Made by a program: the position numbers and the translations under genes
From: Pseudoxanthomonas sp. Root65
GTDB taxonomy: Bacteria; Pseudomonadota; Gammaproteobacteria; Xanthomonadales; Xanthomonadaceae
DNA length: 64,000 nucleotides
NCBI RefSeq assembly: GCF_001427635.1
Contig: NZ_LMHA01000001.1
Coordinates: 770,017-834,016, forward strand
Direction: 5' to 3'
Shown here: positions 55,524 through 64,000 of the stretch, piece after piece
Layout of the letters: each line of letters opens with the position of its first letter
How positions within the stretch are numbered: the first letter of the stretch is position 1
The notes under the pieces: model-generated
Database searches by the model: none
What the model saw: only the letters and a program-made list of their open reading frames with translations
What the model was told of the DNA's origin: nothing

Positions 55524-57116
55524 CTACTTCGCCGGCTCGAAGAGCAGGTCCGGATAGTCGTAGCTGAAGTCCGCCAGCGGCGAGACCGCCTTCATCGTGA
55601 TGCGGTCCACGCGGCCATCGGCATCGAGGGCGAAGGTCATGTAGGCGGGCTCGATGGCGGTGTCGTCCCAGTCCACGCGGAACGTGTCGTACTGCCAGTG
55701 GCGCAGCGTCCCGGCCATGTTCGGCGTCTGGCTGAAATCGACGCGCAGCGTACCGCCCTGTTCGGCGACACTGATCGGGCCGTACCAGGCGTCGCGGTAG
55801 GCGCCTGCGTAGCCGGTGACGGCAAGCGAGGGCCGTGATGCCGCGCGCGCGGCGGTGGACGCACTCTTCAGCGCGTCGAGTCCGCCAGCCAAGCGCGCCT
55901 GGTTCCACGTCGCGAACGCACCGACCCAATCGCGCGATTCCAGGCCGAGATAGTGGTCCAGCAGTTCGTAGCCGAGCCCGCGCATCACCTCCACGTCTTC
56001 GGCGTTGATCTGCAGCGCGATGCCCAGGTTGCGCTCGGGTACCAGCACCACGAAGGCGAGCACGCCGAAGACCGCACCGCCATGCTGCACGACCTTGACG
56101 CCACGGTAGTCCTGCACGTTCCAGCCATAGCCATAGCCGGAGAACTGCGGCGTGATGTCGGAGATCGGCGCCGGATAGCCGCGGATCGGGATGGTCACCT
56201 GCGGCGTCCACATCGCGCGGGCCGACGCTTCGCTGTAGAGCCGCCCCTTGCCGTCCGGCAGCGCGCCCAGCGCCAGCTGCACCTGCAGCCAGCGGGCGAA
56301 ATCGTTCGCGCTCCACGACAGTCCCCCCGCAGGCGCGCCGACTTGTCCCAGGCCTTCGCGTTCGGGCAGCACCTGTTGCGCACCGAGTCCGCGCAGGCGC
56401 GGATCCAGGCGCGCATGCGGCTGCGCCCGATTGGGGTTGGCGAAGCGGTCCTTCTCGTCGCTGACTGCGGTCGTCATGCCGAGCGGCTGGAAGATGCGCG
56501 TGCGCACGAAGTCTTCCCACGGCTGTCCGCTGGCCTGCGTGACCAATTCGCCGGCGACGATGTAGAGGATGTTGTCGTAGGCGTAGCCGCTGCGGAAGCT
56601 GGTCGCGGGTTTGATGTGCCGCAGCGCGCGTACGATGTCGGCGCGGCTGCGCGAGGTGCGCGGAATGAACAACAGGTCGCCGGCGCCCAGTCCAAGTCCG
56701 CTGCGGTGGAGCAGCAGATCGCCGACGGTCATCTCGCGCGTGACCCAGGCGTCGTACATGCGGAAGTCGGGCAGATGGTCGATGACCTTGTCGTCCCACG
56801 CCAGCTTGCCGTCGTCGATCAGCATGGCCAGCGCCGCCGCGGTGACCGCCTTGCCGGTCGAACCGGTAGGAAAGATCGTGTCCGCGTCGACCGGCTCGGT
56901 GCCACCCAGCCGGCGCACGCCATAGCCCTTGGCATGCACGATCTGCCCATCCTTGACGATGGAGATGGCCATGCCGGGCACATCGCGCGACCTCATCGCC
57001 TGCTCGACCCGCGCGTCGAAGCCGGCCGGCAGCTGCGCCTGCGCTTTCGCGTGCATTGCCATGCCCGGCAGCGTGGCCATCGCGGCCGTCATCAGCAGCT
57101 TCAGAAACAGGCTCAT
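55524..57116 (-). CDS. Periplasmic PBP-like serine hydrolase (beta-lactamase class C fold)
   Basis: A 530-residue exported serine hydrolase. Signal peptide ends near AQAQL. Catalytic motifs are S86-T-G-K89 (SxxK), Y180-D-N182 (YxN) and a late HGG in place of KTG. The C-terminal 150 residues form a beta-rich DUF3471-like domain. Relatives include D-aminopeptidases, esterases and D,D-peptidases, so hydrolysis of peptides containing D-residues is plausible. Its ATG overlaps the permease stop (ATGA), which fixes the start. Confidence 0.88.
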   Translation of the reverse strand: MSLFLKLLMTAAMATLPGMAMHAKAQAQLPAGFDARVEQAMRSRDVPGMAISIVKDGQIVHAKGYGVRRLGGTEPVDADTIFPTGSTGKAVTAAALAMLIDDGKLAWDDKVIDHLPDFRMYDAWVTREMTVGDLLLHRSGLGLGAGDLLFIPRTSRSRADIVRALRHIKPATSFRSGYAYDNILYIVAGELVTQASGQPWEDFVRTRIFQPLGMTTAVSDEKDRFANPNRAQPHARLDPRLRGLGAQQVLPEREGLGQVGAPAGGLSWSANDFARWLQVQLALGALPDGKGRLYSEASARAMWTPQVTIPIRGYPAPISDITPQFSGYGYGWNVQDYRGVKVVQHGGAVFGVLAFVVLVPERNLGIALQINAEDVEVMRGLGYELLDHYLGLESRDWVGAFATWNQARLAGGLDALKSASTAARAASRPSLAVTGYAGAYRDAWYGPISVAEQGGTLRVDFSQTPNMAGTLRHWQYDTFRVDWDDTAIEPAYMTFALDADGRVDRITMKAVSPLADFSYDYPDLLFEPAK

Positions 57117-58246
57117 GGGCGATCTCCGGATAGGATGGGCGCAGTCGAAGCGCCGGATGCGGGGCGATGCCGCAGTCGCCAGACGCCGACCGTCAGCAGC
57201 GGCACGATGTAGACCACGAGGAACAGGTACGCCAGGCCGCGGTATCCCTGCGCGATCAGGTCCACCAGGCCGACGCGGTCGGCAATGAAGATCGAGCCGA
57301 CCAGCAGCACGGCGGCCACCGCCAGGCGCGCAGCACGGCCCATGCCGGCGCCACCGCGCGCGCGCCAGGCATGCGCGATGCGCTCGTTGCAGGCGTGGAT
57401 CACCGCCGTGCCGCTCTCCAGCAGCGCACTGAAGATCATCAGCTGGAACAGCAGGTGGAATACCGGCAGCTGCAACTGGCGCAGGATGAAGTCCGAGGGC
57501 AGCGCTTCGTCGCCGATCCGCGGATACCAGGCCAGCATGCAGAGGAAGAACAGCAGGCCCGGCAGCATCGCCAGCGGCCCCGACAGCACGCCGGCCACCA
57601 CGGCATCGCGCCGGCTCAGGAAGTGCCGCACCAACGGCAGCACGATCACCGCACCGACGATGTTGTAGCCCGCATACGTCAGCCCGCCCTGCAGCCAGCC
57701 GGTGGTCGGATGCGGGATGGCCAGCGTGGCCATCGCCGGCTCGCCGAACCTGGCCAGCACCAGCACCACGAACAGCGCGTAGGTGCCGTACAGCAGGATC
57801 GACACCCACTTGAACAGGGCCTCGACCGTTTCATTGCCGAAGGCGACGAAGCCCCCGATCGCCACCATCAGCAGCAACGTGCCGGCCAGCGTGGGCCAGC
57901 CCAGCATCGCTGCGAAGATCTCGCCCGCGGCCGCGCCGAACACGGCCAGGATGAGCACCATGAAGACCAGGTAGGCCAGCTCGAACAGGAACGCGAACCG
58001 GCCCAGCAGCATGACGAAGAAGCGCCGGTAGTCGAAGCTGCGTGTCGCATGGGCGACGGCGAAGGTCAGCGCGCAGATCGCGCTCCAGCACACCATCGCC
58101 ACCAGGATCGCCAGCAGGCCGCCCTGCGGACCGCTGGGGATGAAGTATTCGGCCAGTTCGCGACCGGTGGCGTATCCGCCGCCGATCACCGCGGCCTTGA
58201 AGGCCAGTCCCGGCAGGATCCAGCGCTGGAAGCGCGTGGCCGCCAT
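57113..58246 (-). CDS. YkvI-family membrane transporter
   Basis: A 377-residue inner-membrane protein with about ten helices. It begins FQRWILPGLAFKAAVIGGGYATGRELAEYF, a conserved YkvI-family start, and has LLESGTAVIHACNERI near the eighth helix. The family has a LeuT-like fold and is related to amino-acid symporters; the substrate is unproven. It is 4 nt downstream of dgcN and overlaps the serine hydrolase by 4 nt, so an amino acid as cargo fits the context. Confidence 0.85.
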   Translation of the reverse strand: MAATRFQRWILPGLAFKAAVIGGGYATGRELAEYFIPSGPQGGLLAILVAMVCWSAICALTFAVAHATRSFDYRRFFVMLLGRFAFLFELAYLVFMVLILAVFGAAAGEIFAAMLGWPTLAGTLLLMVAIGGFVAFGNETVEALFKWVSILLYGTYALFVVLVLARFGEPAMATLAIPHPTTGWLQGGLTYAGYNIVGAVIVLPLVRHFLSRRDAVVAGVLSGPLAMLPGLLFFLCMLAWYPRIGDEALPSDFILRQLQLPVFHLLFQLMIFSALLESGTAVIHACNERIAHAWRARGGAGMGRAARLAVAAVLLVGSIFIADRVGLVDLIAQGYRGLAYLFLVVYIVPLLTVGVWRLRHRPASGASTAPILSGDRP

Positions 58247-58250
58247 CGCC

Positions 58251-59303
58251 TCAGCCGGCCTGCCGGGCGAGGCAGGCGGCTACCAGCGCGGTGAACGTGT
58301 CGCCTCCCCGCACCGGATCGGCGACCGGCATGCCGAGCCGGTCGGCCAGCGCGTCGATCGCCTCGCGTGCGGCCTCCGCGTCCAGCATGCCGGTGTTGAG
58401 GCTGACGCCGCCGCAGCGGATCGCCGGATTGGTGCGCGCGCCGAGACGCAGTGCCAGCTCGATGGTCTCCTCGATGGACGGCAGCAGGTACTGCGGATAA
58501 CCGAGCACACGCTCGCGGCCATGTTCGTGGCAGACGACGATCACGTCCGGCTGGCTGCCGTGCAGCAGCGCCAGCGACACGCCCGCGTACGCCGGATGCG
58601 ACAGCGATCCCTGGCCTTCGATCACGTCCCAGTGCGACGGGTGCGCATCCGGCGACAGCATTTCGGCCGCGCCTGCGGCGAAGTCGGCCACCACGGCATC
58701 CATCGGAATGCCTGCACCCGCGATCAGGATGCCGGTCTGGCCGGTGGCGCGGAAATCCGCGTCGATGCCGCGCGCCCGGAACGAGCGCGCCAGCGCCAGC
58801 GCCGTGTACTTCTTGCCGAGCGCGCAATCGGTGCCGATGGTCAGCAGCCGGTGCCCGCTGCGCTTGGCCCCGGTGGCCACCGGGATCTCCGCCGGCGGCT
58901 CGCGCACGTCGATCAGACGTCGACCCAAGGCGCGCGCGGCATTGCGCAGCGGCTCGATGCCGGACAGGCGCATGTGCATGCCGCCGATCAGGTCCAGCCC
59001 CGCTTCCAGTGCCTGCACCAGCAACGGAGTCCATGCCGGCGGAATGCGGCCGCCGGGATTGGCCACGCCGATCACCATGGCACGCGCACCGGCCTGGCGC
59101 GCCTGTACCGGCGTGAGGAACGGCAGGCCGGCGCTGACCGCTGCCGTATCGCAGGCGAATTCACCGACACAGCGTTCGCGCGCCCAGTCGCGCAGGCCGA
59201 ACGCGGTCTTGGCGTAGCCGGGCTCGACGGTGTCGCCGAGGAACAGCAGGTACGGTTGCGGAAGCGCGTCGACGTCGGACGACGCCGGAAGAGCGGTCTG
59301 CAT
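58251..59303 (-). CDS. dgcN: DgcN-family D-glutamate N-acetyltransferase (DUF1611)
   Basis: A 350-residue DUF1611 protein. The N-terminal half is Rossmann-like (YLLFLGDTVEPGYAKTA). The C-terminal half has a P-loop-like TIGTDCALGKKYTA (about 155-168), then EGQGSLSHPAYAGVSLALL and VVCHEHGR. In marine bacteria the family member DgcN acetylates D-glutamate before the epimerase-fold DgcA acts; no dgcA is in the window. The ATG at 59303 is preferred because the family begins near ALPQPYLLFLG; one at 59339 adds 12 residues. Confidence 0.88.
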   Translation of the reverse strand: MQTALPASSDVDALPQPYLLFLGDTVEPGYAKTAFGLRDWARERCVGEFACDTAAVSAGLPFLTPVQARQAGARAMVIGVANPGGRIPPAWTPLLVQALEAGLDLIGGMHMRLSGIEPLRNAARALGRRLIDVREPPAEIPVATGAKRSGHRLLTIGTDCALGKKYTALALARSFRARGIDADFRATGQTGILIAGAGIPMDAVVADFAAGAAEMLSPDAHPSHWDVIEGQGSLSHPAYAGVSLALLHGSQPDVIVVCHEHGRERVLGYPQYLLPSIEETIELALRLGARTNPAIRCGGVSLNTGMLDAEAAREAIDALADRLGMPVADPVRGGDTFTALVAACLARQAG

Positions 59304-59363
59304 GTGCGGGGTCCGGATCGCGGGGAGAGCGGACGCCATCCGCGGCAGGCGGATGGCGCGCGG

Positions 59364-61691
59364 TCAGAAGCGGACGTCGAGTTCCAGCCCGAAGGTCCGC
59401 GGCTGGATGGGCACGCCGGTCACATGCGACCTCGTGCCCGACAGCGCGCCGTCCATCGGCGCCAGGGTCGACCACGCCTGTTCGCCGGTGACGTTGTTGG
59501 CATACAGGCGCAGCTCCCAGTTGTTCCTGCCGATGCCGGCGTACAGGTCCAGCGCGTGGTAGCTGTCCAGTTCCAGCGGCACCGTGATGTCGTCCGGCGC
59601 CAGCAGCGTGTCCGGATCGCCCGGCGCGGTGACACGCTGCCGCTCGGTGGTGTCGTTGACACGGTCGTCGACCCAGCGCAGCGCACCGCCCACCTGCCCG
59701 TCGAGGCCGCCCACGGAGAAGGCGTACTCGGCCGTCGCGGTCCACGATTGCTTCGGCGTGTAGGGCATGCGGTCGCCGGCGAGGCCCGTCCACAGGATCA
59801 CGTCGAACGCACCCTGCGGAATCACCGTCGGCTCGAAATCGTTCTTGATGCTCGCATCGGTGTACGCGCCATTGAGACCGAGGGTCAGTGCATCGGTGAT
59901 GCGGAACTGCGAGGACAGTTCCAGGCCCTCGCTGGTGGCCTTGCCGCCGTTGACCAGGCCGCCGACGCCGTTGAACGACGACGCCACCTGGATGTCTTCC
60001 CAGTCGATCCGGAACGCGGACACGTCGAGGGTCACGCGACGGTCGGCGAACTGCGACTTCATGCCGATCTCGTAGCTGTCGAGCATGGAGGAATCCACCT
60101 GCGGCGGCACGCCCGCCAGCGCGACGTTCGGACCACCCGGCTGGTAGCCGGTAGCCACGCGTGCATACAGCATGACGTTCTCGGACAGCTTGAACTGCGG
60201 GCTCAGGCTCCAGGTGAACACGTCCTCGCTGGAGTCGCCGGGCGATTCGCCGATGGGCGCCAGGATGCCGGTCGGCACGTTCTGGCTGAACCACTGGTCG
60301 TTGCGCGCCTGGCGCAGGCCGGCGTCGATCTTGAAGCGCTCGCCGAACCGCCACGAACCGTTGGCGAACAGCGCGTATTCCTTGTACGTGCTGGGCAGGT
60401 TGATGATCGCCAGCGTGCCGAACATCTCGTCGAGCGGCGCCGGCAGCGCCGTGCCATCGCGCTGGCCCAGCCAGGCGAACTGGCTCTGCAGCGCGTCTTC
60501 CTTGGTGTAGAACGCGCCGACCATCCACTCGAAGGTGCCGCCGCCCTTGGATTGCAGGCGGAATTCCTGCGTGACCTTGTCCAGGTCGAAGCTGTAGCGC
60601 ACGAACGAACTGCCCGGCTCCGGCAATCCCAGCAGCAGGTCGGCCACTTCGCCGAACTGCACGGTCGAGTCGATCTGGTCGACGGTGTCGGTCTGCGACC
60701 AGCCGGTCGCCGAAATGAAGTTGGCCCAGCCCAGGTCCCAGTCCAGGCTCAGCGATGCCAGCGTCAGGTCCTTGGAGAACGGCCGCGGCTGCCAGGCCAG
60801 GTCGTCGTCCTCGCCGAACAACGGATCCAGCGTGTCGCCGTCCAGCGCCACGCCGGCACGGTCGTCGCTGCGGATGCGCTGGTGCAGCACCGACAGGCCC
60901 AGGTCGAACGCCTCGCCATCCCACGACAGCGCCGTGCGCGCACCGATCTGCTCGCCCTTGTTGATGTCCTCGCGGCCGTCCACCGCGTTGTCGGTGAAGC
61001 CGGCGATGCCGTTGCGCGCGAAGCTCATGCGCAGGCCCAGGCGGTCCTCCTTCAGCGGCAGGCTGGCGCCGAAGCGGGCATTCCATGCGTGGCCGCCGTC
61101 CTGCACGGCGCGCAGGCCGAGGCCGACGCGCGCCTCTTCGCCGAACATGTCCGGCGCACGCGTGACGTACTTCAGCAGGCCGCCGACGGCACCGGCACCG
61201 TACAGCGTGCCCTGCGGGCCGCGCAACACTTCGACGCGGCTGATGTCGTACGGCAGCAGGTCGAGCATCAGCGTGCTCGCGCCCTGGTAGATGCCGCTGG
61301 AGCCGACCGGCACGTCGTCGATGTAGGTGGACACCGTCGCACCCGAGGACAGCGCGGCGATGCCGCGCAGCGACACGCGGGTCAGGCCCGGGCTGCCATC
61401 GTTCTGCACCTGCAGTCCGGGGATGTAGGCGGCGTAGTCGGAGAGCGACACCGCGCCGATGTTCTCCAACTGCCGCTCGCCGATCACGCTGATCGAGGCG
61501 GCGACATCGCGGATGTTCTCCACGCGCTTGTTGGCGGTCACCACCACCGTGTCGAGATTGGTGGCGGACGCGTCGTCGGCCGGCTCGGCCTGCTGCGCCA
61601 GCGCGGGTGCGGCGCAACAGGCCAGTGCGCCTGCGATCGCCAGTGAGAGTTGCTTGCGGTACCACGGCCGTGCGGACTGGGACTGGTTCAT
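59364..61691 (-). CDS. TonB-dependent receptor, D-amino-acid/peptide locus
   Basis: A 775-residue outer-membrane receptor. Signal peptide ends at ALAQQ; TonB box region TNLDTVVVTANKR; plug with VSLRGIAALSSGATVSTYIDD and VEVLRGPQGTLYGAGAVGG; barrel ending FGLELDVRF with the usual terminal phenylalanine. A plausible promoter with a palindrome lies 72-110 bp upstream. It starts the unit dgcN-permease-hydrolase, 60 nt before dgcN. Cargo is probably a small peptide or modified amino acid, an inference from its neighbours. Confidence 0.94.
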   Translation of the reverse strand: MNQSQSARPWYRKQLSLAIAGALACCAAPALAQQAEPADDASATNLDTVVVTANKRVENIRDVAASISVIGERQLENIGAVSLSDYAAYIPGLQVQNDGSPGLTRVSLRGIAALSSGATVSTYIDDVPVGSSGIYQGASTLMLDLLPYDISRVEVLRGPQGTLYGAGAVGGLLKYVTRAPDMFGEEARVGLGLRAVQDGGHAWNARFGASLPLKEDRLGLRMSFARNGIAGFTDNAVDGREDINKGEQIGARTALSWDGEAFDLGLSVLHQRIRSDDRAGVALDGDTLDPLFGEDDDLAWQPRPFSKDLTLASLSLDWDLGWANFISATGWSQTDTVDQIDSTVQFGEVADLLLGLPEPGSSFVRYSFDLDKVTQEFRLQSKGGGTFEWMVGAFYTKEDALQSQFAWLGQRDGTALPAPLDEMFGTLAIINLPSTYKEYALFANGSWRFGERFKIDAGLRQARNDQWFSQNVPTGILAPIGESPGDSSEDVFTWSLSPQFKLSENVMLYARVATGYQPGGPNVALAGVPPQVDSSMLDSYEIGMKSQFADRRVTLDVSAFRIDWEDIQVASSFNGVGGLVNGGKATSEGLELSSQFRITDALTLGLNGAYTDASIKNDFEPTVIPQGAFDVILWTGLAGDRMPYTPKQSWTATAEYAFSVGGLDGQVGGALRWVDDRVNDTTERQRVTAPGDPDTLLAPDDITVPLELDSYHALDLYAGIGRNNWELRLYANNVTGEQAWSTLAPMDGALSGTRSHVTGVPIQPRTFGLELDVRF

Positions 61692-61762
61692 GCCTGCGCT
61701 CCCGGGCGATGTTGGGAAGGAGGGATGGGGCGCCGGCATCGACCCGGCGCGCGAGGACTATC

Positions 61763-61800
61763 CTGATTGGCGATAATGATCCCAATCAGAGAATTGTCAA
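61763..61800 (-). promoter_or_regulatory. Candidate promoter and palindromic operator of the receptor-dgcN unit
   Basis: On the minus strand TTGACA (61800-61795) is followed after 16 bp by CATTAT. An 8-bp inverted repeat CTGATTGG-N11-CCAATCAG (61763-61770 and 61782-61789) flanks the -10 box. The palindrome would suit a dimeric regulator, whose gene is not in the window. Confidence 0.5.
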
Positions 61801-61827
61801 CACATTTGGAAAATCCGCGACCGCGCC

Positions 61828-63525
61828 CTAGTCCGCCGCCGGCACCCAGCCCGGCCCACGCACCACGCGGCCCGGTGTGGCGCCGGTGTGTTCGCCCGCG
61901 CGCAGCACCTGCACGCCATTGACGAACACCTCGCTGACCCCGCTGGCGTACTGCTGCGGCCGCTCGTAGGTGGCGTGGTCGGCGATGGTGGCGGGGTCGA
62001 AGACGACGATGTCGGCATGGCAGCCGACGCGCAGGCAGCCGCGGTCCTTGAGTTTCCAGTTGGCCGCCGGCAATCCGGTCAGGCGGTGGATGCCCTCTTC
62101 CAGCGGCATCAGCCTGCGGTCGCGCACGTAGTGACCGAGGAAGCGCGCCACGTTGCCGTAGGCGCGCGGATGCGTACTGGATTTCAGGAACACGCCCTCC
62201 GGCGCCGACGACTCGGCATCCGAGCCCAGGCTGACCCAGGGCTGCTTCAGGCCGAGCTCGATGTTCTCTTCGCTCATCAGGAAGTAGGCGGTGCCGATGC
62301 GGTGGTTGTCCTCGATGATCAGATCGATGGCGGTGTCTTCCGGCGAGGTGCCGCGTTCGCGCGCGATGGCCGCCAGCGTCCTGCCACCCAGCGGCTTCAG
62401 CGCCTCGCTCTTGAATTCGATCAGCAGCAGCCGCTCGTCCGAGCCGGCGAGCAGGCGCAGGTTCTCCCACGGGGCATTGGGATCGCGCATCTCGGCGATC
62501 ACGCGCGCACGCGTGGCGGGATCCTTGAGGCGCTGGATCATCGCGTCATGGCCGCCGGCCTGCACCCACGGCGGCAGGCTGGCGGTCAGGCCGGTGGCCC
62601 CGGCGGTGTAGACGTACATGTCGGCGCTGACCTGCAGACCGTCGGCGCGCGCCGCGGCGATCCGGTCGATCGCCTGCTGCATCTTCGGCCAGTTCTTCTC
62701 GCCGGCGGCTTTCAGGTGGTAAGCCTCGGCGCGCTGGCCGGTGGCGCGTGCGATCGAGATGGTTTCATCGATGGCCTCGAGGAAGCGATCGGCCTCGCTG
62801 CGCATGTGCGACACGTAGCCGCCGCCGGATTCGGCCGCCGCCTGCGCCAGCGCGATCAGTTCCGGCGTCTCGGCGAATGCCGCCGGTGGATAGATCAGCG
62901 AACTGCCCACGCCCAGCGCGCCTTCGCGCATCGCCTGCCGCACCACGTCCTGCATGCGCGCAAGTTGTTCCGGTGTGGGGTCGACATCGTCTTCGCCCAA
63001 TTCGTGGATGCGCACGGTGGTCGCACCGATGAAGGAGGCGACGTTCGGCGTGATTCCGCGCTGCTGCAGGTGCTCCAGGTAGCCGCCGAGCGTGGTCCAG
63101 GGAATGTCGTAGCGGATATCGCCCTGCTGCTTCAGCGCATCGGCCTTCATGCGCGGATTCACCGGTCCCATCGACCAGCCTTCGCCGAAGATCTCCAGCG
63201 TCACGCCCTGCTTGGTATCGCTGACGCCGCGGCCGTCGGCGATCAGCGATTCGGTGGCCCAGCTCAGCACGTTGATGAAGCCCGGCGACACGGCCTTGCC
63301 CTTCGCATCGAGCACCTGCGCTGCGTCGGCGGACTGCCCGGTAGGCAGCAACGCCACGATGCGGTCGCCGCGCACGGCCACGTCGACGCGCTGCGGCGCG
63401 CCGCCGCTGCCGTCGTACACCACGCCGTTGCGGATCAGCAGGTCGTAGCGCTCGACAGGTGCCGCCATCGCCGGCCCGCATGCGGACAGTGCGAGGAACA
63501 GCAGGGCGGGCTTGAGTCGCGGCAT
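61828..63525 (-). CDS. N-acyl-D-amino-acid deacylase-family amidohydrolase, lacking HxH
   Basis: A 565-residue amidohydrolase-superfamily protein with an exported N-terminus that looks like a lipoprotein signal (LSAC at 13-16). D-aminoacylase segments are clear: LLIRNGVVYDGSG, PGFIN (81-85), SHMRSEAD, EAYHLKAAG, and the C-terminal GCHADIVVFDP. The usual HxH after PGFID is missing (PGFINVLSW), and the zinc cysteine of D-aminoacylase (NCG) is replaced by GEG at 114-116. One metal site from E115 and two histidines would remain. It starts 18 nt after the peptide transporter. Confidence 0.87.
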   Translation of the reverse strand: MPRLKPALLFLALSACGPAMAAPVERYDLLIRNGVVYDGSGGAPQRVDVAVRGDRIVALLPTGQSADAAQVLDAKGKAVSPGFINVLSWATESLIADGRGVSDTKQGVTLEIFGEGWSMGPVNPRMKADALKQQGDIRYDIPWTTLGGYLEHLQQRGITPNVASFIGATTVRIHELGEDDVDPTPEQLARMQDVVRQAMREGALGVGSSLIYPPAAFAETPELIALAQAAAESGGGYVSHMRSEADRFLEAIDETISIARATGQRAEAYHLKAAGEKNWPKMQQAIDRIAAARADGLQVSADMYVYTAGATGLTASLPPWVQAGGHDAMIQRLKDPATRARVIAEMRDPNAPWENLRLLAGSDERLLLIEFKSEALKPLGGRTLAAIARERGTSPEDTAIDLIIEDNHRIGTAYFLMSEENIELGLKQPWVSLGSDAESSAPEGVFLKSSTHPRAYGNVARFLGHYVRDRRLMPLEEGIHRLTGLPAANWKLKDRGCLRVGCHADIVVFDPATIADHATYERPQQYASGVSEVFVNGVQVLRAGEHTGATPGRVVRGPGWVPAAD

Positions 63526-63543
63526 GGGCGGATCTCCGTCGGG

Positions 63544-64000
63544 TCAGTGCAGTGAGCGGATCGGGCGGTCCAGCCGCCACAGCAGGAACGCGGCGACCAC
63601 GGCCAGGCCCGCGAGCAGCAGGAAGAAACCGGCATGGCCGGTCTTCGACCACAGCGTGCCGACCAGGCCAGCCAGCAGGCTGCCGCTGAACACTGCCAGG
63701 AACCAGGACGCGACCGTCGTCGCGCCCAGCCGCGGCGGCGCCAGTTTCGCGAACAGCCCCAGGCCGGTCGGCAGGATGTACAGCTCGCCCAGCGTGAGCA
63801 CGACGAAGAACGCCACCAGCCATCCCCAGCCGATGCGTGCCTCGCCCGCCGATGCGGTCAGCGCCGCCAGCAGCACATAGGCGGCCGCCACGATCAGGGC
63901 GCCGATCGCCATCTTCAGCGCCGGCGATGTGTCGTGCCCGGCGTCGGCGCGCCGCCGCCAGTGCAGCAGCAGCAACGGCGTCATGCTGATCACCAGCAGC
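63544..64000 (-). CDS. POT-family peptide transporter, C-terminal part only
   Basis: About 150 C-terminal residues of a proton-coupled oligopeptide transporter are visible; the gene runs off the right edge. It shows GELYILPTGLGLFAKLAPPRLGA and VASWFLAVFSGSLLAG, the late POT/DtpA-type helices, then a short last helix and the RPIRSLH end. This class imports di- and tripeptides. Placed upstream of the deacylase and receptor, it supports peptide uptake as the locus theme. Confidence 0.85.
   Translation of the reverse strand, partial: LLVISMTPLLLLHWRRRADAGHDTSPALKMAIGALIVAAAYVLLAALTASAGEARIGWGWLVAFFVVLTLGELYILPTGLGLFAKLAPPRLGATTVASWFLAVFSGSLLAGLVGTLWSKTGHAGFFLLLAGLAVVAAFLLWRLDRPIRSLH

Noticed and set aside
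58140..61646. Very long open frame on the plus strand antisense to dgcN and the TonB receptor
   Set aside because: Its sequence is His/Arg/Gln/Val-rich without motifs, typical of the complement of GC-rich codons; the minus-strand genes have signal peptides and family motifs.

Overview
The window looks like chromosomal DNA of a high-GC gammaproteobacterium of the Xanthomonadaceae/Lysobacteraceae, with a Pseudoxanthomonas-, Stenotrophomonas- or Xanthomonas-like gene repertoire. This rests on several large TonB-dependent receptors, a SapC / cupin / tryptophan-halogenase cassette, the pair algR-like/hemC, an HslV with an N-terminal extension, and many short palindromic repeats of the kind found in this family. 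No rRNA, tRNA, phage, IS element or CRISPR array was recognised.

Layout. 1-5919 (minus): rod-shape operon mreB-mreC-mreD-mrdA-rodA, with rodA cut by the window edge. 6234-8893 (plus): a PfkB sugar/nucleoside kinase and a MASE1 diguanylate cyclase. 8950-14069 (minus): HAD phosphatase, lipoprotein, alpha/beta hydrolase, M1 aminopeptidase lipoprotein, ubiE. 14115-21216 (minus): four tandem paralogues of a secreted metzincin-type protease, the most unusual block of the window. 21380-22189: a yeast-type cytosine deaminase homologue and YjdM. 22230-27980 (minus): housekeeping run YbaN, LptM-like lipoprotein, dapF, DUF484, xerC, hslV, hslU, with a different palindromic element in each gap downstream of DUF484. 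28116-32949: two S9 prolyl-oligopeptidase-type peptidases and a small membrane protein. 33092-39629: lipocalin, WYL regulator, DUF481 outer-membrane protein, hemC, algR-like regulator, esterase, TonB-domain lipoprotein. 39963-42993: a PAS-GAF-GGDEF-EAL protein and a sirtuin.

43028-53294 is a carbohydrate-uptake regulon. A LacI-type repressor gene sits between a minus-strand operon (TonB receptor, SapC, JmjC-like cupin, flavin-dependent halogenase) and a plus-strand pair (GH30 glycosidase, polysaccharide deacetylase). Near-identical 16-bp palindromes lie in both promoter regions and are good candidates for the repressor's operators.

53308-64000 (all minus) reads as a peptide / D-amino-acid scavenging locus: POT-family peptide transporter (cut by the window end), N-acyl-D-amino-acid deacylase homologue, TonB receptor, DgcN (D-glutamate N-acetyltransferase family), YkvI-type permease, penicillin-binding-protein-like serine hydrolase and a second TonB receptor. 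The joint role is an inference from gene content.

A second theme is palindromic repeats. Pairs of oppositely oriented elements are translated in frame at the C-termini of PBP2 and MreC, other inverted repeats supply or overlap the stop codons of hslV, hslU and xerC, and one 72-bp palindrome is repeated three times at an exact 87-bp period.
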